In this document: positions 1-8,009 of the stretch, in pieces
How the letters are laid out: the number at the start of each line of letters is the position of its first letter
Position numbering within the stretch: the stretch's first letter is position 1
From: Actinospineispora spinosispora DSM 44797
GTDB lineage: Bacteria; Actinomycetota; Actinomycetes; Mycobacteriales; Pseudonocardiaceae
Direction: 5' to 3'
NCBI RefSeq assembly: GCF_000429025.1
Contig: NZ_AUBB01000010.1
Coordinates: 248,001-312,000, forward strand
DNA: 64,000 nt
Made by a program: the position numbers and the translations under genes
Notes under the pieces: model-generated
The model's database searches: none
Seen by the model: the letters and a program-made list of their open reading frames with translations, nothing else
What the model was told of the DNA's origin: nothing

Positions 1-1520
1 CCTATGGTGGCCTCGGTCCCCGCCGCCGGGCTGGTCCCGATGACCGTCCCCACAGGAGCGGTCGGATGCGACTTCCGCGTGCTCTTACCTTCGGCCGGCG
101 TGAGGTCGGCCGACCGCAACATCTGCTGCGCCTGCTCGACCGAGGTCCCCGGCGTGATCGTCGGCACGCGAGGCCGCCCGCTGGACAGCGTGAGCGTCTC
201 GGTGCTGCCCTTGGTGACCTGCGTCCCGGCCACCGGCGTCGAATCCGCGATCCGACCCGACGGGATCGTGTCGTGGTGCCGCTCCTGGAACTTCGGGACC
301 AGCCCCGCCTCCCGCACCACCCGGGTGGCAGTCTGCTCGTCCATCCCGACGACGACGGGTGCGGTCGTCCACCTGCCGACGCCGGCGCCCCAGGACAGTG
401 CGGCCACGAGGATGCCGAGCAGGACCACCCCGACGATCCACGCGGCGAGCACCCGCCTGCTCCTTCGCCGGCGCCGGATGTGCTCGGTCGCCGCGGCGGA
501 GGTGTCCCAGTCGTCACCGACGGACGGCGCGTCGGGCGCGGAATGCATGTGGGTGAGTGCCCGGGTCGCCCTCGGTGCCGGGGCACCGGGCGCCTCACCG
601 AGCGGATCGCGCGCCAGTGGCACGGTACGACGGTCCGCGCCCGGGACCGGCACGTCGACCCGGGGGATACCCAGCGAGACGCGCACGCTGCGCACCGCGT
701 GCAGGAACGTCTCGGCGTCCGGCGGACGGGCGTCCTGCTCGCGCCGGGTGGCACCGAGGACCAGCGCATCGACGCTCGGCGGCAGGTCGGGCACCAGGTC
801 CGACGGCGGCGGAACGTCCTCGTTCACGTGCCGGTAGGCGATCGACAGGGCGCTGTCGCCGTCGTAGGGCGGGTTACCGGTGATCAGCTCGTAGAACAGG
901 ATGCCGGCGGCGTACACGTCGCTGCGCGCATCGATGCCACGCCCGGTGACCTGCTCGGGGGACAGGTACGCGACCGTGCCGATGATCATTCCTGCCGTGC
1001 TCGCCCTGGCCTGTGCCGCGGCGGTGACCAGGCCGAAGTCCGCCACCTTCACCGCGCCCGACGCGCTGATCAGCACGTTCTCCGGCTTGACGTCCCGGTG
1101 TGCCATGCCCTGCGCGTGCGCGGACGCCAGCGCGGCCAGCACCGGCTCCATCACGGCGAACACCTCGGGCAGCTCCAACGCCCCGTGCTGGCCGAGCACG
1201 TCGCGCAGCGTCCCGCCGTCGACCAGCTCCATCACCAGGTAGACGACCGGCTCGGGCGGGCCGCCGTGCTCGCCCTGGTCGTACACCCCGATCACCCCGG
1301 GGTGGTCGATCTTGGCGATCGCCCTCGCCTCACGCTCGAACCGGTTCCGGAACGCCGGGTCGGCCGCCAGCCGGGGGTCCATGACCTTGACGGCCACGGC
1401 GCGGTCCAGACGGGTGTCGGTGCCCCGGTACACCCGTGACATGCCGCCGACCGCGAGCAGCTCACCGACCCGGTACCGCCCCTCGAGAAGGGCACCGGTC
1501 AGTTCGGGCTCGGCTGTCAC
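1..1520 (-). CDS. pknL: Ser/Thr protein kinase with PASTA repeats, PknL-like (3' end outside window)
   Basis: Membrane receptor-type eukaryotic-like Ser/Thr kinase. Visible in order: glycine-rich loop (AVGGMSRVYRG, about residues 23-33), catalytic Lys45 in VAVKVM, HRDVKPEN catalytic loop, ADFG, SPEQ in place of APE, an Arg-rich juxtamembrane stretch, one transmembrane helix at about residues 353-375, then extracytoplasmic PASTA repeats (VVVGMDEQTATRVVREAGL, then a second unit) that continue past base 1. The start is taken as the GTG at 1520; another GTG lies at 1523 and neither has a clear Shine-Dalgarno. Family knowledge: PknL phosphorylates its neighbour Rv2175c in M. tuberculosis, and the divergent gene here is that homologue. 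The M. tuberculosis PknL lacks PASTA repeats, as I recall, whereas this one has them, so it may sense peptidoglycan fragments. Confidence 0.9.
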   Translation of the reverse strand, partial: MTAEPELTGALLEGRYRVGELLAVGGMSRVYRGTDTRLDRAVAVKVMDPRLAADPAFRNRFEREARAIAKIDHPGVIGVYDQGEHGGPPEPVVYLVMELVDGGTLRDVLGQHGALELPEVFAVMEPVLAALASAHAQGMAHRDVKPENVLISASGAVKVADFGLVTAAAQARASTAGMIIGTVAYLSPEQVTGRGIDARSDVYAAGILFYELITGNPPYDGDSALSIAYRHVNEDVPPPSDLVPDLPPSVDALVLGATRREQDARPPDAETFLHAVRSVRVSLGIPRVDVPVPGADRRTVPLARDPLGEAPGAPAPRATRALTHMHSAPDAPSVGDDWDTSAAATEHIRRRRRSRRVLAAWIVGVVLLGILVAALSWGAGVGRWTTAPVVVGMDEQTATRVVREAGLVPKFQERHHDTIPSGRIADSTPVAGTQVTKGSTETLTLSSGRPRVPTITPGTSVEQAQQMLRSADLTPAEGKSTRKSHPTAPVGTVIGTSPAAGTEATI

Positions 1521-1644
1521 CACGTCGGCGATGGTACGAAAGCCTCTCGGAGGCCTGACGAGGGGTGCGGTTGTACGAGTCCGTTACACCGAAGATGTGC
1601 TCAGGCACTGCCTCACCGTGCCGGTGTGTGGCAGGCTGTCCCGG

Positions 1645-2010
1645 GTGAGTGAGAAGACCGTCGCGTCCACTGCCCTGGCCGACGATGTGAAAGCACTGCC
1701 CATAGACGATGTTGCCCAGCGGCTCGGCGTCGCTGTCAGCCGAGCGCACCAGCTGGTGCGGGACGGTCACCTGCTGGCCGTTCGCCGGGACGGAGTGCTG
1801 GTCGTCCCGGAAGCCTTCCTCGGCGACGGTGCCGTGGTGAAGGGCCTGCCGGGCACCATCACCGTGCTGCGGGACGGCGGCTACACCGATGAGGAAATCC
1901 TGCGCTGGCTGTTCGCGGAGGACCCGTCGCTGCCGGGCACGCCGGTCGACGCCCTGCGGTCCAACCGGGGGCGCGAGGTCAAACGACGAGCGCAGGCGAT
2001 GGCGCTCTAG
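1645..2010 (+). CDS. Rv2175c-like winged-helix DNA-binding protein, probable PknL substrate
   Basis: Small protein of 121 residues with an HTH near the N-terminus (LPIDDVAQRLGVAVSRAHQLVRDG) followed by a short beta wing and a C-terminal helical tail (DEEILRWLFAEDPSLPGTPVDALRSNRG). This is the layout of Rv2175c, a DNA-binding protein whose N-terminal threonine is phosphorylated by PknL. Thr5 and Thr9 lie in the corresponding flexible N-terminus. The start is the GTG at 1645, chosen because it precedes the conserved region closely; upstream in-frame starts would add a non-conserved Arg/Ser-rich stretch. It is divergent from the kinase gene, with about 120 bases between the two starts, and convergent with the phytoene synthase gene. 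Target sites are unknown. Confidence 0.8.
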   Translation: MSEKTVASTALADDVKALPIDDVAQRLGVAVSRAHQLVRDGHLLAVRRDGVLVVPEAFLGDGAVVKGLPGTITVLRDGGYTDEEILRWLFAEDPSLPGTPVDALRSNRGREVKRRAQAMAL

Positions 2011-2042
2011 CACGATCCCGGCCACCGGGCCGGTCCCACCTG

Positions 2043-3017
2043 TCAGGCTCGCGGATGGCGCGCGCGTGCCGCGTACGCGCGCGCCATCGACGGCAGAGCG
2101 ACCGCCAGCCGCGACCCGGTGGGGACGACGACCCTCCGGTTCAGCACGTCGTAGTCGGCATCCACGATCCGATCCAGAATCGCGCCGTACAGCGTCCTCG
2201 CGGTACGGACGCAGGGACGGGAACTGGGCACGAGCAGCTCGATGCCCGGCGAAGCCCTCCGGTACACCGCTCGGGTACGGGCCACCAGGTGTGCCAGCGC
2301 GGCGTGTAGGCGCCTGTCACGGCGGCCCCGTTGCCGGCACCACAGCAAGAGCTCCCGATCCACCCCGAAGGCTCTCAGCTCGTCGGCGGGCAGGTAGACG
2401 CGGCCTCGGTCGAGGTCCTCACCGACGTCACGCAGGAAATTGGTCAGCTGGAACGCGATGCCCAGCTCCTCAGCGAACGGCGCGGCCCGCGCGCGGGGAC
2501 CGACGGTGCCGAGCACCGGCAGCATCTGCAGCCCGATGACCCCGGCAGAGCCGTGCATGTACTGGCGCAGATCGGCGTAGTCGGCATAGTCCGTGACGTG
2601 GGTGTCGCGACGCATCGAGTCGAGGAACGCGCCGAACAGCGGACGGTCCAGCTCGTGCCTGCGTGCGGTGTCGGCCACCGCGACCAGGACCGGGTTGTCG
2701 GTCGTCTCACCGTCGAGGGCGCGCCACAGCTGAGCCTGCAACATGTCGAGATCGGCACGTTTCTCCGCCGCCGACCGGTGGTCGGCCAGCGAGTCGACGA
2801 TCTCGTCCGCATACCGTGCGAAGCCGTACAGGGCGTGCACGGAAGGGCGCTGGGCGCGGGACAACAGTCGGGTCGCGAGGAAGTAGCTGCGTCCGTGCAC
2901 GGCGTGCAGCTCGCGACAACGGAGGTAGGCCGAACGCAACGACGCGCCGGTCACGCCGGCGGCGTCGAGCTCGCGGTGCGCCGCCGGGTTCACGATCGCC
3001 TCAGGCCGGGCGCTCAA
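2043..3017 (-). CDS. crtB: Phytoene/squalene synthase family protein
   Basis: Trans-isoprenyl diphosphate synthase of the squalene/phytoene synthase family, 324 residues. It would condense two geranylgeranyl diphosphates to phytoene. Both Mg-binding motifs are seen: YADEIVDS (DxxxD type) in the first third and LRDVGEDLDRGRVYLP in the second half. The reading frame opens with a TTG at 3017 that overlaps the mptA stop as TTGA. A GTG eight codons further in has GAGG about 5 bases upstream and could be the true start. The gene is co-directional with mptA, the desaturase gene and the prenyl synthase gene, which fits a carotenoid role. Squalene synthesis is a less likely alternative because a crtI-type desaturase is close by. 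Confidence 0.85.
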   Translation of the reverse strand: MSARPEAIVNPAAHRELDAAGVTGASLRSAYLRCRELHAVHGRSYFLATRLLSRAQRPSVHALYGFARYADEIVDSLADHRSAAEKRADLDMLQAQLWRALDGETTDNPVLVAVADTARRHELDRPLFGAFLDSMRRDTHVTDYADYADLRQYMHGSAGVIGLQMLPVLGTVGPRARAAPFAEELGIAFQLTNFLRDVGEDLDRGRVYLPADELRAFGVDRELLLWCRQRGRRDRRLHAALAHLVARTRAVYRRASPGIELLVPSSRPCVRTARTLYGAILDRIVDADYDVLNRRVVVPTGSRLAVALPSMARAYAARARHPRA

Positions 3018-4645
3018 CCAACGGAGGTCGGCACGGGCGCCGCGGCCTTGCGTCGCAGACCCAGCGGGTCCGGCTTACGCAGCGACTTCGCGGCGATGAA
3101 CGCACCGATCATCGACAGGATCATGTAGCCGAACGCGTACAGCGACACCTCGCCGCTCGGGAAAGCCGAGATGACCAGGAAGATCGAGGCGGCGATCACG
3201 ACGGACATGCCTCGCGCCGTCCACGCGGTCGCCGCGAGCAGCGCAATTCCCCAGCTGAAGTACCAGGGCAGCGTGGCGGGGGACAGCAGCGTGAACAGCA
3301 GCAGCACGACACCGGCGCGGCGCACCGCGTCGGGCCCACCGTCCCGTGAGGCCAGCCACTGCCGCACCGCGACGACCAGGAAGATCAGAACGCCGATGGC
3401 GCGGAAGACCGAGACGATCGGCGTCTCCTGCACACCGCCGAACATCCAGTTGATCACGGTGAAGACGAGCTGGCCGACACCGGTCGGCAGTGACAACCAG
3501 TTCACGATGTTCGTCGGCGCCACCAGCGCCGGCAGCCACCCGAGCCCGACCTTGGCGACCAGCGAGCACGCGGTGAACACGACGAGGAACACGCTGAACC
3601 CGGCAACGATGGCCTTGAGGATGCGTTTCCGCTGGTCACCCTTCATTCGGGCGGCCCAGACGAGGACCAGGAAGGGAAGCGCGAAACCGGCCGTGCCCTT
3701 GACCGCCATGGCGAGCGTCACCAGCGAGATGCCGGCGACGTGCTTGCGGTTCAGCACGAGCAGGCTTCCCGAGCTCAGGAAACCCACGAGCAGCAGGTCG
3801 TTGTGCGGCCCACCGATCAGGTGCATGACCATGACCGGGTTCGCCACCGCGATCCACATGGCGACCGAGGTGCGGCCGCCGAGGTGCCGACACAACCCCG
3901 GGATCGACACCACGAACAGCACGAGACCGACCATCATGACGAGGCGCATCAGGATGACGCCCGGGATCATGTTGGTGCCGGTGACGGACGCGACGAGCTT
4001 GGCGAGAGCGATGAACAGCGGCCCGTACGGCGAAGGCGTGTCGGTCCAGAACCAGTGCACGTTGTCGGCGATCGGCCCGGTCAGCACGATCGGGCCGTCG
4101 ACGTACGGGTCGTGGCCCCGCAACGCCAACGTGCCGTACGCCAGGTAGCTGTACGGATCGCGGGTGAACAGCGGCGGTGTGACCACCATCGGCAGAATCC
4201 AGGCGAGAGCCGTGGTCAGCACGGCCCGCCCACCGGATCGCCTGGCGAGCACGTCACGCCCGAGCAGCACCCAGGCCCAGACGGCCAGCCACAGACCCAC
4301 GTAGCTGACGATCACCGACAGGTTGTAGCCGTGCCCGAACCGCCACGCGGCCAGCGGCGTCCCCTGCAACACAGGGTCGTGCCGCAGCACTCCACCGGCC
4401 CCCAGGCCGCCGAAGGCGAGCAGCAGGCTGCCGGCCAGGCCGAGCAGCAACGGCTTGCGCCCGGGGCTTCCGAACCACTGCCACAATCCCCGGTTGACCG
4501 GGGCAGACGGAGTCGAGAGCGCGGGCTCGATCAGATCGGTCGTACCCACCGGAGAGGCCACTGCCGGCACCTGGGCAGCGGCCGATGCCGCCTCGGTGAC
4601 CTCGGTCGCGGCGGGGGTGGTCGACAGCTGGGGCTGGGACGTCAT
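3014..4645 (-). CDS. mptA: Alpha-(1->6)-mannosyltransferase, polyprenol-phosphate-mannose dependent
   Basis: Multi-spanning GT-C glycosyltransferase of 543 residues, the homologue of Rv2174 (MptA), which extends the alpha-1,6-mannan backbone of lipomannan from polyprenyl-phosphate mannose at the outer membrane face. A Thr/Ala/Pro-rich cytoplasmic N-terminus of about 55 residues is followed by many hydrophobic helices. The first large loop carries the acidic TRDPYSYLAYG and HDPYVDGP motifs typical of the family. The start ATG at 4645 has only a weak GAG-type Shine-Dalgarno. Its 3' end overlaps the crtB-type frame by 4 bases, so translation may be coupled. Upstream lies the dyad-rich gap of about 700 bases. 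Confidence 0.9.
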   Translation of the reverse strand: MTSQPQLSTTPAATEVTEAASAAAQVPAVASPVGTTDLIEPALSTPSAPVNRGLWQWFGSPGRKPLLLGLAGSLLLAFGGLGAGGVLRHDPVLQGTPLAAWRFGHGYNLSVIVSYVGLWLAVWAWVLLGRDVLARRSGGRAVLTTALAWILPMVVTPPLFTRDPYSYLAYGTLALRGHDPYVDGPIVLTGPIADNVHWFWTDTPSPYGPLFIALAKLVASVTGTNMIPGVILMRLVMMVGLVLFVVSIPGLCRHLGGRTSVAMWIAVANPVMVMHLIGGPHNDLLLVGFLSSGSLLVLNRKHVAGISLVTLAMAVKGTAGFALPFLVLVWAARMKGDQRKRILKAIVAGFSVFLVVFTACSLVAKVGLGWLPALVAPTNIVNWLSLPTGVGQLVFTVINWMFGGVQETPIVSVFRAIGVLIFLVVAVRQWLASRDGGPDAVRRAGVVLLLFTLLSPATLPWYFSWGIALLAATAWTARGMSVVIAASIFLVISAFPSGEVSLYAFGYMILSMIGAFIAAKSLRKPDPLGLRRKAAAPVPTSVG

Positions 4646-4944
4646 CTCGTGAGCAATGCTCGCATGTTGGCCCCCGGTGACGTTCTCGGGGTTGCTTGCT
4701 GGTTTCTCTTGGGCCTGTTTCGCGCGCGATATTTTTCTGTGACCACCCCGGCTCGTGTAAACGCTCGCTGGGGTACTCCCAGAAAAAGGGCTCGGGGACT
4801 CGCCCGGGCGCGCGCTTGGGGGAACCTCAAGTGCCGCCCTGGCAGCTGGGCGATGTGGTCGCGGACATTCACTGCCCGGCCTTCGCCGGAACTCCTATCG
4901 GAGCTCTCGCGGAGCCAACTGTGTGGGTGGCGTGGTCCCGTTGG

Positions 4945-5022
4945 GGTTTTCATGATCAGCACGGTGTGGTGGCTGACTTTCCGCGCAGATTCAGCCATGG
5001 GGCCGTGGTGATCATGAAAACC
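4945..5022. repeat. Nested inverted repeat, copy A of a dispersed element
   Basis: The outer arms 4945-4964 and 5003-5022 match at 19 of 20 positions around the core CATGATCA. An inner stem (TGGCTGA at 4970-4976 with TCAGCCA at 4991-4997) is separated by a 14-base loop. A second element with the same architecture and the same 26-base inner module length is at 47018-47087. Function unknown; it could be a REP-like element or a bidirectional terminator. Confidence 0.75.
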
Positions 5023-5024
5023 GT

Positions 5025-5096
5025 GACACCGCGCACCCCGTGGTCACGCCGCGCGGTGTGCACGTGGCGCGGTGTGGACGCAAGGTGCGCGGTGTC
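5025..5096. repeat. Inverted repeat with 13-bp perfect arms
   Basis: GACACCGCGCACC at 5025-5037 is exactly complementary to GGTGCGCGGTGTC at 5084-5096. The loop contains two further CGCGGTGTG repeats. It directly abuts the preceding dyad. Confidence 0.65.
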
Positions 5097-5182
5097 GCCG
5101 ATGTTGATCACCCAGGGGCACGGCGCAGCCGTGGCCCGGAAGGGCGCGCAGACTGCCCCCGTCCCCGCGATCCTGGCCTGCA

Positions 5183-5293
5183 CTTGGCGTGGTCGGGCGG
5201 TGTCAACCCGGAACCCTCGCCCCGAACCCGTGCAACCAGGAACGCGTGCGAGGCCGGCGAAGCCGGGGGTTGATACCGCCCGACCGCGCCAAG
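5183..5293. repeat. Long inverted repeat with 27-bp arms
   Basis: The arms 5183-5209 and 5267-5293 pair at 25 of 27 positions (CTTGGCG and GGTCGGGCGG blocks). An inner CCTCGC/GCGAGG stem (5215-5220 with 5248-5253) lies in the loop. No protein-coding signal is seen in it. Confidence 0.7.
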
Positions 5294-5303
5294 ACACTGG
5301 ATG

Positions 5304-5342
5304 GCCAGCGGGGACACCCCGTAGCCAGCGGGGACACCCCGT
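5304..5342. repeat. Tandem duplication of a 20-bp hairpin unit
   Basis: The unit GCCAGCGGGGACACCCCGTA occurs at 5304-5323 and again at 5324-5342 with the last base missing or changed. Each copy contains a CGGGG/CCCCG stem with an ACA loop. It sits just 3' of the crtI-type stop (stop codon at 5349-5347) and may act as its terminator. Confidence 0.6.
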
Positions 5343-5346
5343 GGAC

Positions 5347-6852
5347 CTATCCGGTGATGCGCTGCGCGGCGAGGCGGCCGGAGATCAGCACCGGTGGGAT
5401 CCCCACCCCAGGGGTCGTGCCACAACCGGCGAGCACCACGTTGGACCAGCCCGAAGGCAGGTTCCGGGGCCGGAACGGTCCGGTCTGGGCGAACGTGTGT
5501 GCCGCCGAGAACGGCGTCCCGGCGGCCATCCCCTCCTCGGCCCAGTCGGCGGGCGTGACCAGCCGAGAGGTCTCGACGGAAGCGCTCAGGCCGGTGAAGC
5601 CCCTGGCATCGAGCACCCCGAGCAGCTCGTCGGCGTACGCCGGACCGATGCGGGGCCAGTCCAGAGCGGCCGTGGCCGTGTTGGGGCACGGCGCCAGCAG
5701 GTAGTACAGCTGGTGCCCGGCGGGCGCGAGCGAAGGGTCCGTCGCGGTCGGCCTCGTCAGCAACAGCGAGGGGTCGCTCATCAGGCGACCGTCGCGCAGG
5801 ATCTCGTCGAACGTCCCGGACCACGCGGCACCGAAGGACAACGTGTGATGCGCCAGTTCGGCGGCGGTTCCCGAGGGCATCGGACCGCCGGCGTGCACGA
5901 CGACGGCGGACGGCGCCCAGCGCAACGGAACCGGACGGCGGGGACGCCGACCCAGCAGCCTGTGCACCACGGGGAGGTCGGGTGTCAGTACCACCGCGTC
6001 CGCGTCGATCCGGTCGGGAGAGCTGCTCTCGTCGAGCACCCGGACGCCCGTCGCGCGGTCGCCCCGGCGGACGAGCCCGGTCACCTCGGTCCGGTACCGG
6101 ATCGTCGCGCCCGCCGAGACCGCCGCGTCGGCGAGCGCGGTCGGCAGTGCTCGCATGCCGCCCTTCGGGAACCAGACACCCGCGATGGTGTCCATGTAGG
6201 CGATCACGCCGTACGCGGCGAGAGCCCGCGCCGGGGCCACACCCGCGTACAACGCCTGGAACGAGAAGAGCCTGCGCAGCCGCTCGTCCTCGACGAACCC
6301 GCCGATCCGGGGGCCGAGCCGCCCGAACCCGCCGAGTGCCGCGAGCCGTGCCAGGTCGGGGCTCAGCAGGCTGAACGGGGAGTCCATGTTCGAGCCGATG
6401 AACGTGTCGATCTCGGCGCGGTACAGCGCGGTGAGCCAGCGTCGCAGCCGCCGATAGCCCGCCGCGTCCGACGGGCCGACCCGTTCGGCGATCTCCGTCT
6501 CCATCGCGTCGGCGTCGGTGTGCACGTCGATCGTCGAACCGTCGGCGAAGTGCGCCCGGTACGCCGGGTCGAGGCGCACCAGCTCCAGTCGGTCGGTGAG
6601 CTTCTCGCCGACCTGACCCAGTGCGGCATCGACCAGGTCAGGCATGGTCAGCACGGTGGGGCCGGTGTCGACCAGGTACGTCCCGGCCGGTCCGGCCATG
6701 TCGGTCCGGCCTGCGCGGCCACCGGGATGCGCCGCGCGCTCCACCAGCGTGACCCGGCGGCCCGCGCCGAGCAGGTACAGCGCGGTGGCGAGGCCCGCAA
6801 GGCCGGTACCGACCACCACCACGTGATCGGTGGGTCCGGACACGGTTCGCAT
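5347..6852 (-). CDS. crtI: Phytoene desaturase-type FAD-dependent oxidoreductase
   Basis: FAD-dependent amine-oxidase superfamily protein of 501 residues, CrtI type. The N-terminus has the dinucleotide-binding motif VVVGTGLAGLATALYLL followed by LVERAAHPGGRAG. The C-terminus has the carotenoid-desaturase signature AGCGTTPGVGIPPVLISGR, which completes the FAD site. It would introduce double bonds into phytoene to make lycopene or a related polyene. The start ATG at 6852 lies 7 bases after the prenyl synthase stop, so the two genes are probably one transcript. The dinucleotide motif reads GTG rather than the usual GAG at its first turn. A squalene or diapophytoene substrate cannot be excluded from sequence alone. 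Confidence 0.85.
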   Translation of the reverse strand: MRTVSGPTDHVVVVGTGLAGLATALYLLGAGRRVTLVERAAHPGGRAGRTDMAGPAGTYLVDTGPTVLTMPDLVDAALGQVGEKLTDRLELVRLDPAYRAHFADGSTIDVHTDADAMETEIAERVGPSDAAGYRRLRRWLTALYRAEIDTFIGSNMDSPFSLLSPDLARLAALGGFGRLGPRIGGFVEDERLRRLFSFQALYAGVAPARALAAYGVIAYMDTIAGVWFPKGGMRALPTALADAAVSAGATIRYRTEVTGLVRRGDRATGVRVLDESSSPDRIDADAVVLTPDLPVVHRLLGRRPRRPVPLRWAPSAVVVHAGGPMPSGTAAELAHHTLSFGAAWSGTFDEILRDGRLMSDPSLLLTRPTATDPSLAPAGHQLYYLLAPCPNTATAALDWPRIGPAYADELLGVLDARGFTGLSASVETSRLVTPADWAEEGMAAGTPFSAAHTFAQTGPFRPRNLPSGWSNVVLAGCGTTPGVGIPPVLISGRLAAQRITG

Positions 6853-6859
6853 CGGTCGC

Positions 6860-7975
6860 CTAGGACTGTCGCCGGGTGGCCGCCAGCGCGAGCTCCGGCA
6901 ACCGCGTCGCCGCCGGCTCCGCGACGTCCGCCGACGCGAGCGCGGCCAGCGCGGACTCGGTGAGCCGCTCGATCCGACCCTCCACCTCCGCCGACGCACC
7001 GAGCTCGTCCAGCACACCCCGGACCCTGGCGACGTCGTCCTCGGTCAGCCCCGGGTCGCCCAGCGCCGAGGTCAGCACGGTGAGTGCGGCGTCGTCCGAG
7101 CGGGCCCGGGCGGTCCGGAACGCCAGCGCCATCAGGACGGTCCGTTTGCCCTCCCGGATGTCGTCCCCGGCCGGCTTACCGGTGACCCCGGGGTCACCGA
7201 ACACCCCGAGCTGGTCGTCCCTGAGCTGGAACGCCACCCCGAGGTCGGCGCCGAACCGCCGATACGCGCTCTCCAGCTCGGCCGAGGCGTCGCCCAGCGC
7301 CGCGCCCAGCTGCAACGGGCGTTCGATCGTGTACGCGGCGGTCTTGTAGCGGTCGATGCGCAGCGCCGTCTCGAGACTGTCATCGCCACTGGCCTGGCCC
7401 CGGACGTCGAGGTACTGGCCGGACAACATGTCGGTCCGCATCCCGGCCCACACCCGCCGTGCCCGCCGCTCGATGCGTTCGGGCAGCCCGGAGTCGTGGA
7501 AGAGGTCATCGGCCCAGGCCAGCGCCAGGTCACCGAGCAGGATCGCGACGCCGGCACCGAATCGGTCCGACGAGCCGAGCCAGTCCTGCGCGCGGTGTCG
7601 TTCGGCGAACGCGACGTGCACCGTCGGTCTGCCTCTGCGGGTGTCCGAAGCGTCCATCACGTCGTCGTGGACCAGCGCGTTCGCCTGGACCAGCTCCAGG
7701 GCGCTGATGGCCCTGAGCACCGGTTCCGCGAGAGCGTCGTCCGGCAGGCCACCCGCGCCGCGCCAGCCCCACCACGCGAAGGTCGGACGCACGCGCTTGC
7801 CACCCGCGAGTACGAACTCGCTCAGCGCGTCGGTGGCCTCGGTGATGCACGGATGCACCTGAGCGGTGTCCACGGCACGTCCGGCCAGGTAGTCGGCGAG
7901 CACTCGGTCGACCCGCTCGACCAGCCGGGCGTCGGTCTCGGGCGGGAGCACAGTGGGTGGATGCCCAGGGCTCAT
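6860..7975 (-). CDS. idsA: Polyprenyl (geranylgeranyl) diphosphate synthase, IdsA2-like
   Basis: Trans-prenyltransferase of 371 residues. GGKRVRP (about residues 58-64) binds isopentenyl diphosphate. The first Asp-rich motif HDDVMDASD (about 103-111) is followed by RRGRPT, and the second motif FQLRDDQLGVFGD is near residue 250, with DDQLG in place of DDxxD. It would extend allylic diphosphates to C15-C20 chains, giving geranylgeranyl diphosphate for the adjacent crtB/crtI pair and precursors for polyprenyl carriers. The ATG at 7975 has a strong Shine-Dalgarno, GAAGGAG, 5 bases upstream. It corresponds in position to M. tuberculosis idsA2 (Rv2173c). The exact chain length of the product is not readable here. 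Confidence 0.85.
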   Translation of the reverse strand: MSPGHPPTVLPPETDARLVERVDRVLADYLAGRAVDTAQVHPCITEATDALSEFVLAGGKRVRPTFAWWGWRGAGGLPDDALAEPVLRAISALELVQANALVHDDVMDASDTRRGRPTVHVAFAERHRAQDWLGSSDRFGAGVAILLGDLALAWADDLFHDSGLPERIERRARRVWAGMRTDMLSGQYLDVRGQASGDDSLETALRIDRYKTAAYTIERPLQLGAALGDASAELESAYRRFGADLGVAFQLRDDQLGVFGDPGVTGKPAGDDIREGKRTVLMALAFRTARARSDDAALTVLTSALGDPGLTEDDVARVRGVLDELGASAEVEGRIERLTESALAALASADVAEPAATRLPELALAATRRQS

Positions 7976-8009
7976 CCGTTCTCCTTCTGGCAGCGACTGC
8001 GTGGGTCGG

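Larger units (their letters stand above)
4646..5346. other. Intergenic dyad island between crtI-type gene and mptA
   Basis: No convincing gene is seen in these roughly 700 bases. The short open frames present (for example 5040-5273 and 4956-5297) are repeat-derived and have no recognisable protein features. The stretch holds three consecutive inverted repeats (4945-5022, 5025-5096, 5183-5293) and a 20-bp tandem duplication (5304-5342) ending at the stop of the crtI-type gene. Bases 4646-4900 are presumably the mptA promoter region, but I cannot assign a -10 or -35. Confidence 0.6.

Noticed and set aside
4956..5297. A 113-residue minus-strand open frame in the mptA-crtI gap
   Set aside because: Its sequence comes from the inverted repeats and has no protein features.
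5304..5342. Tandem repeats as a CRISPR array
   Set aside because: Only two adjacent units with no spacer and no cas genes; a duplicated hairpin is a simpler reading.
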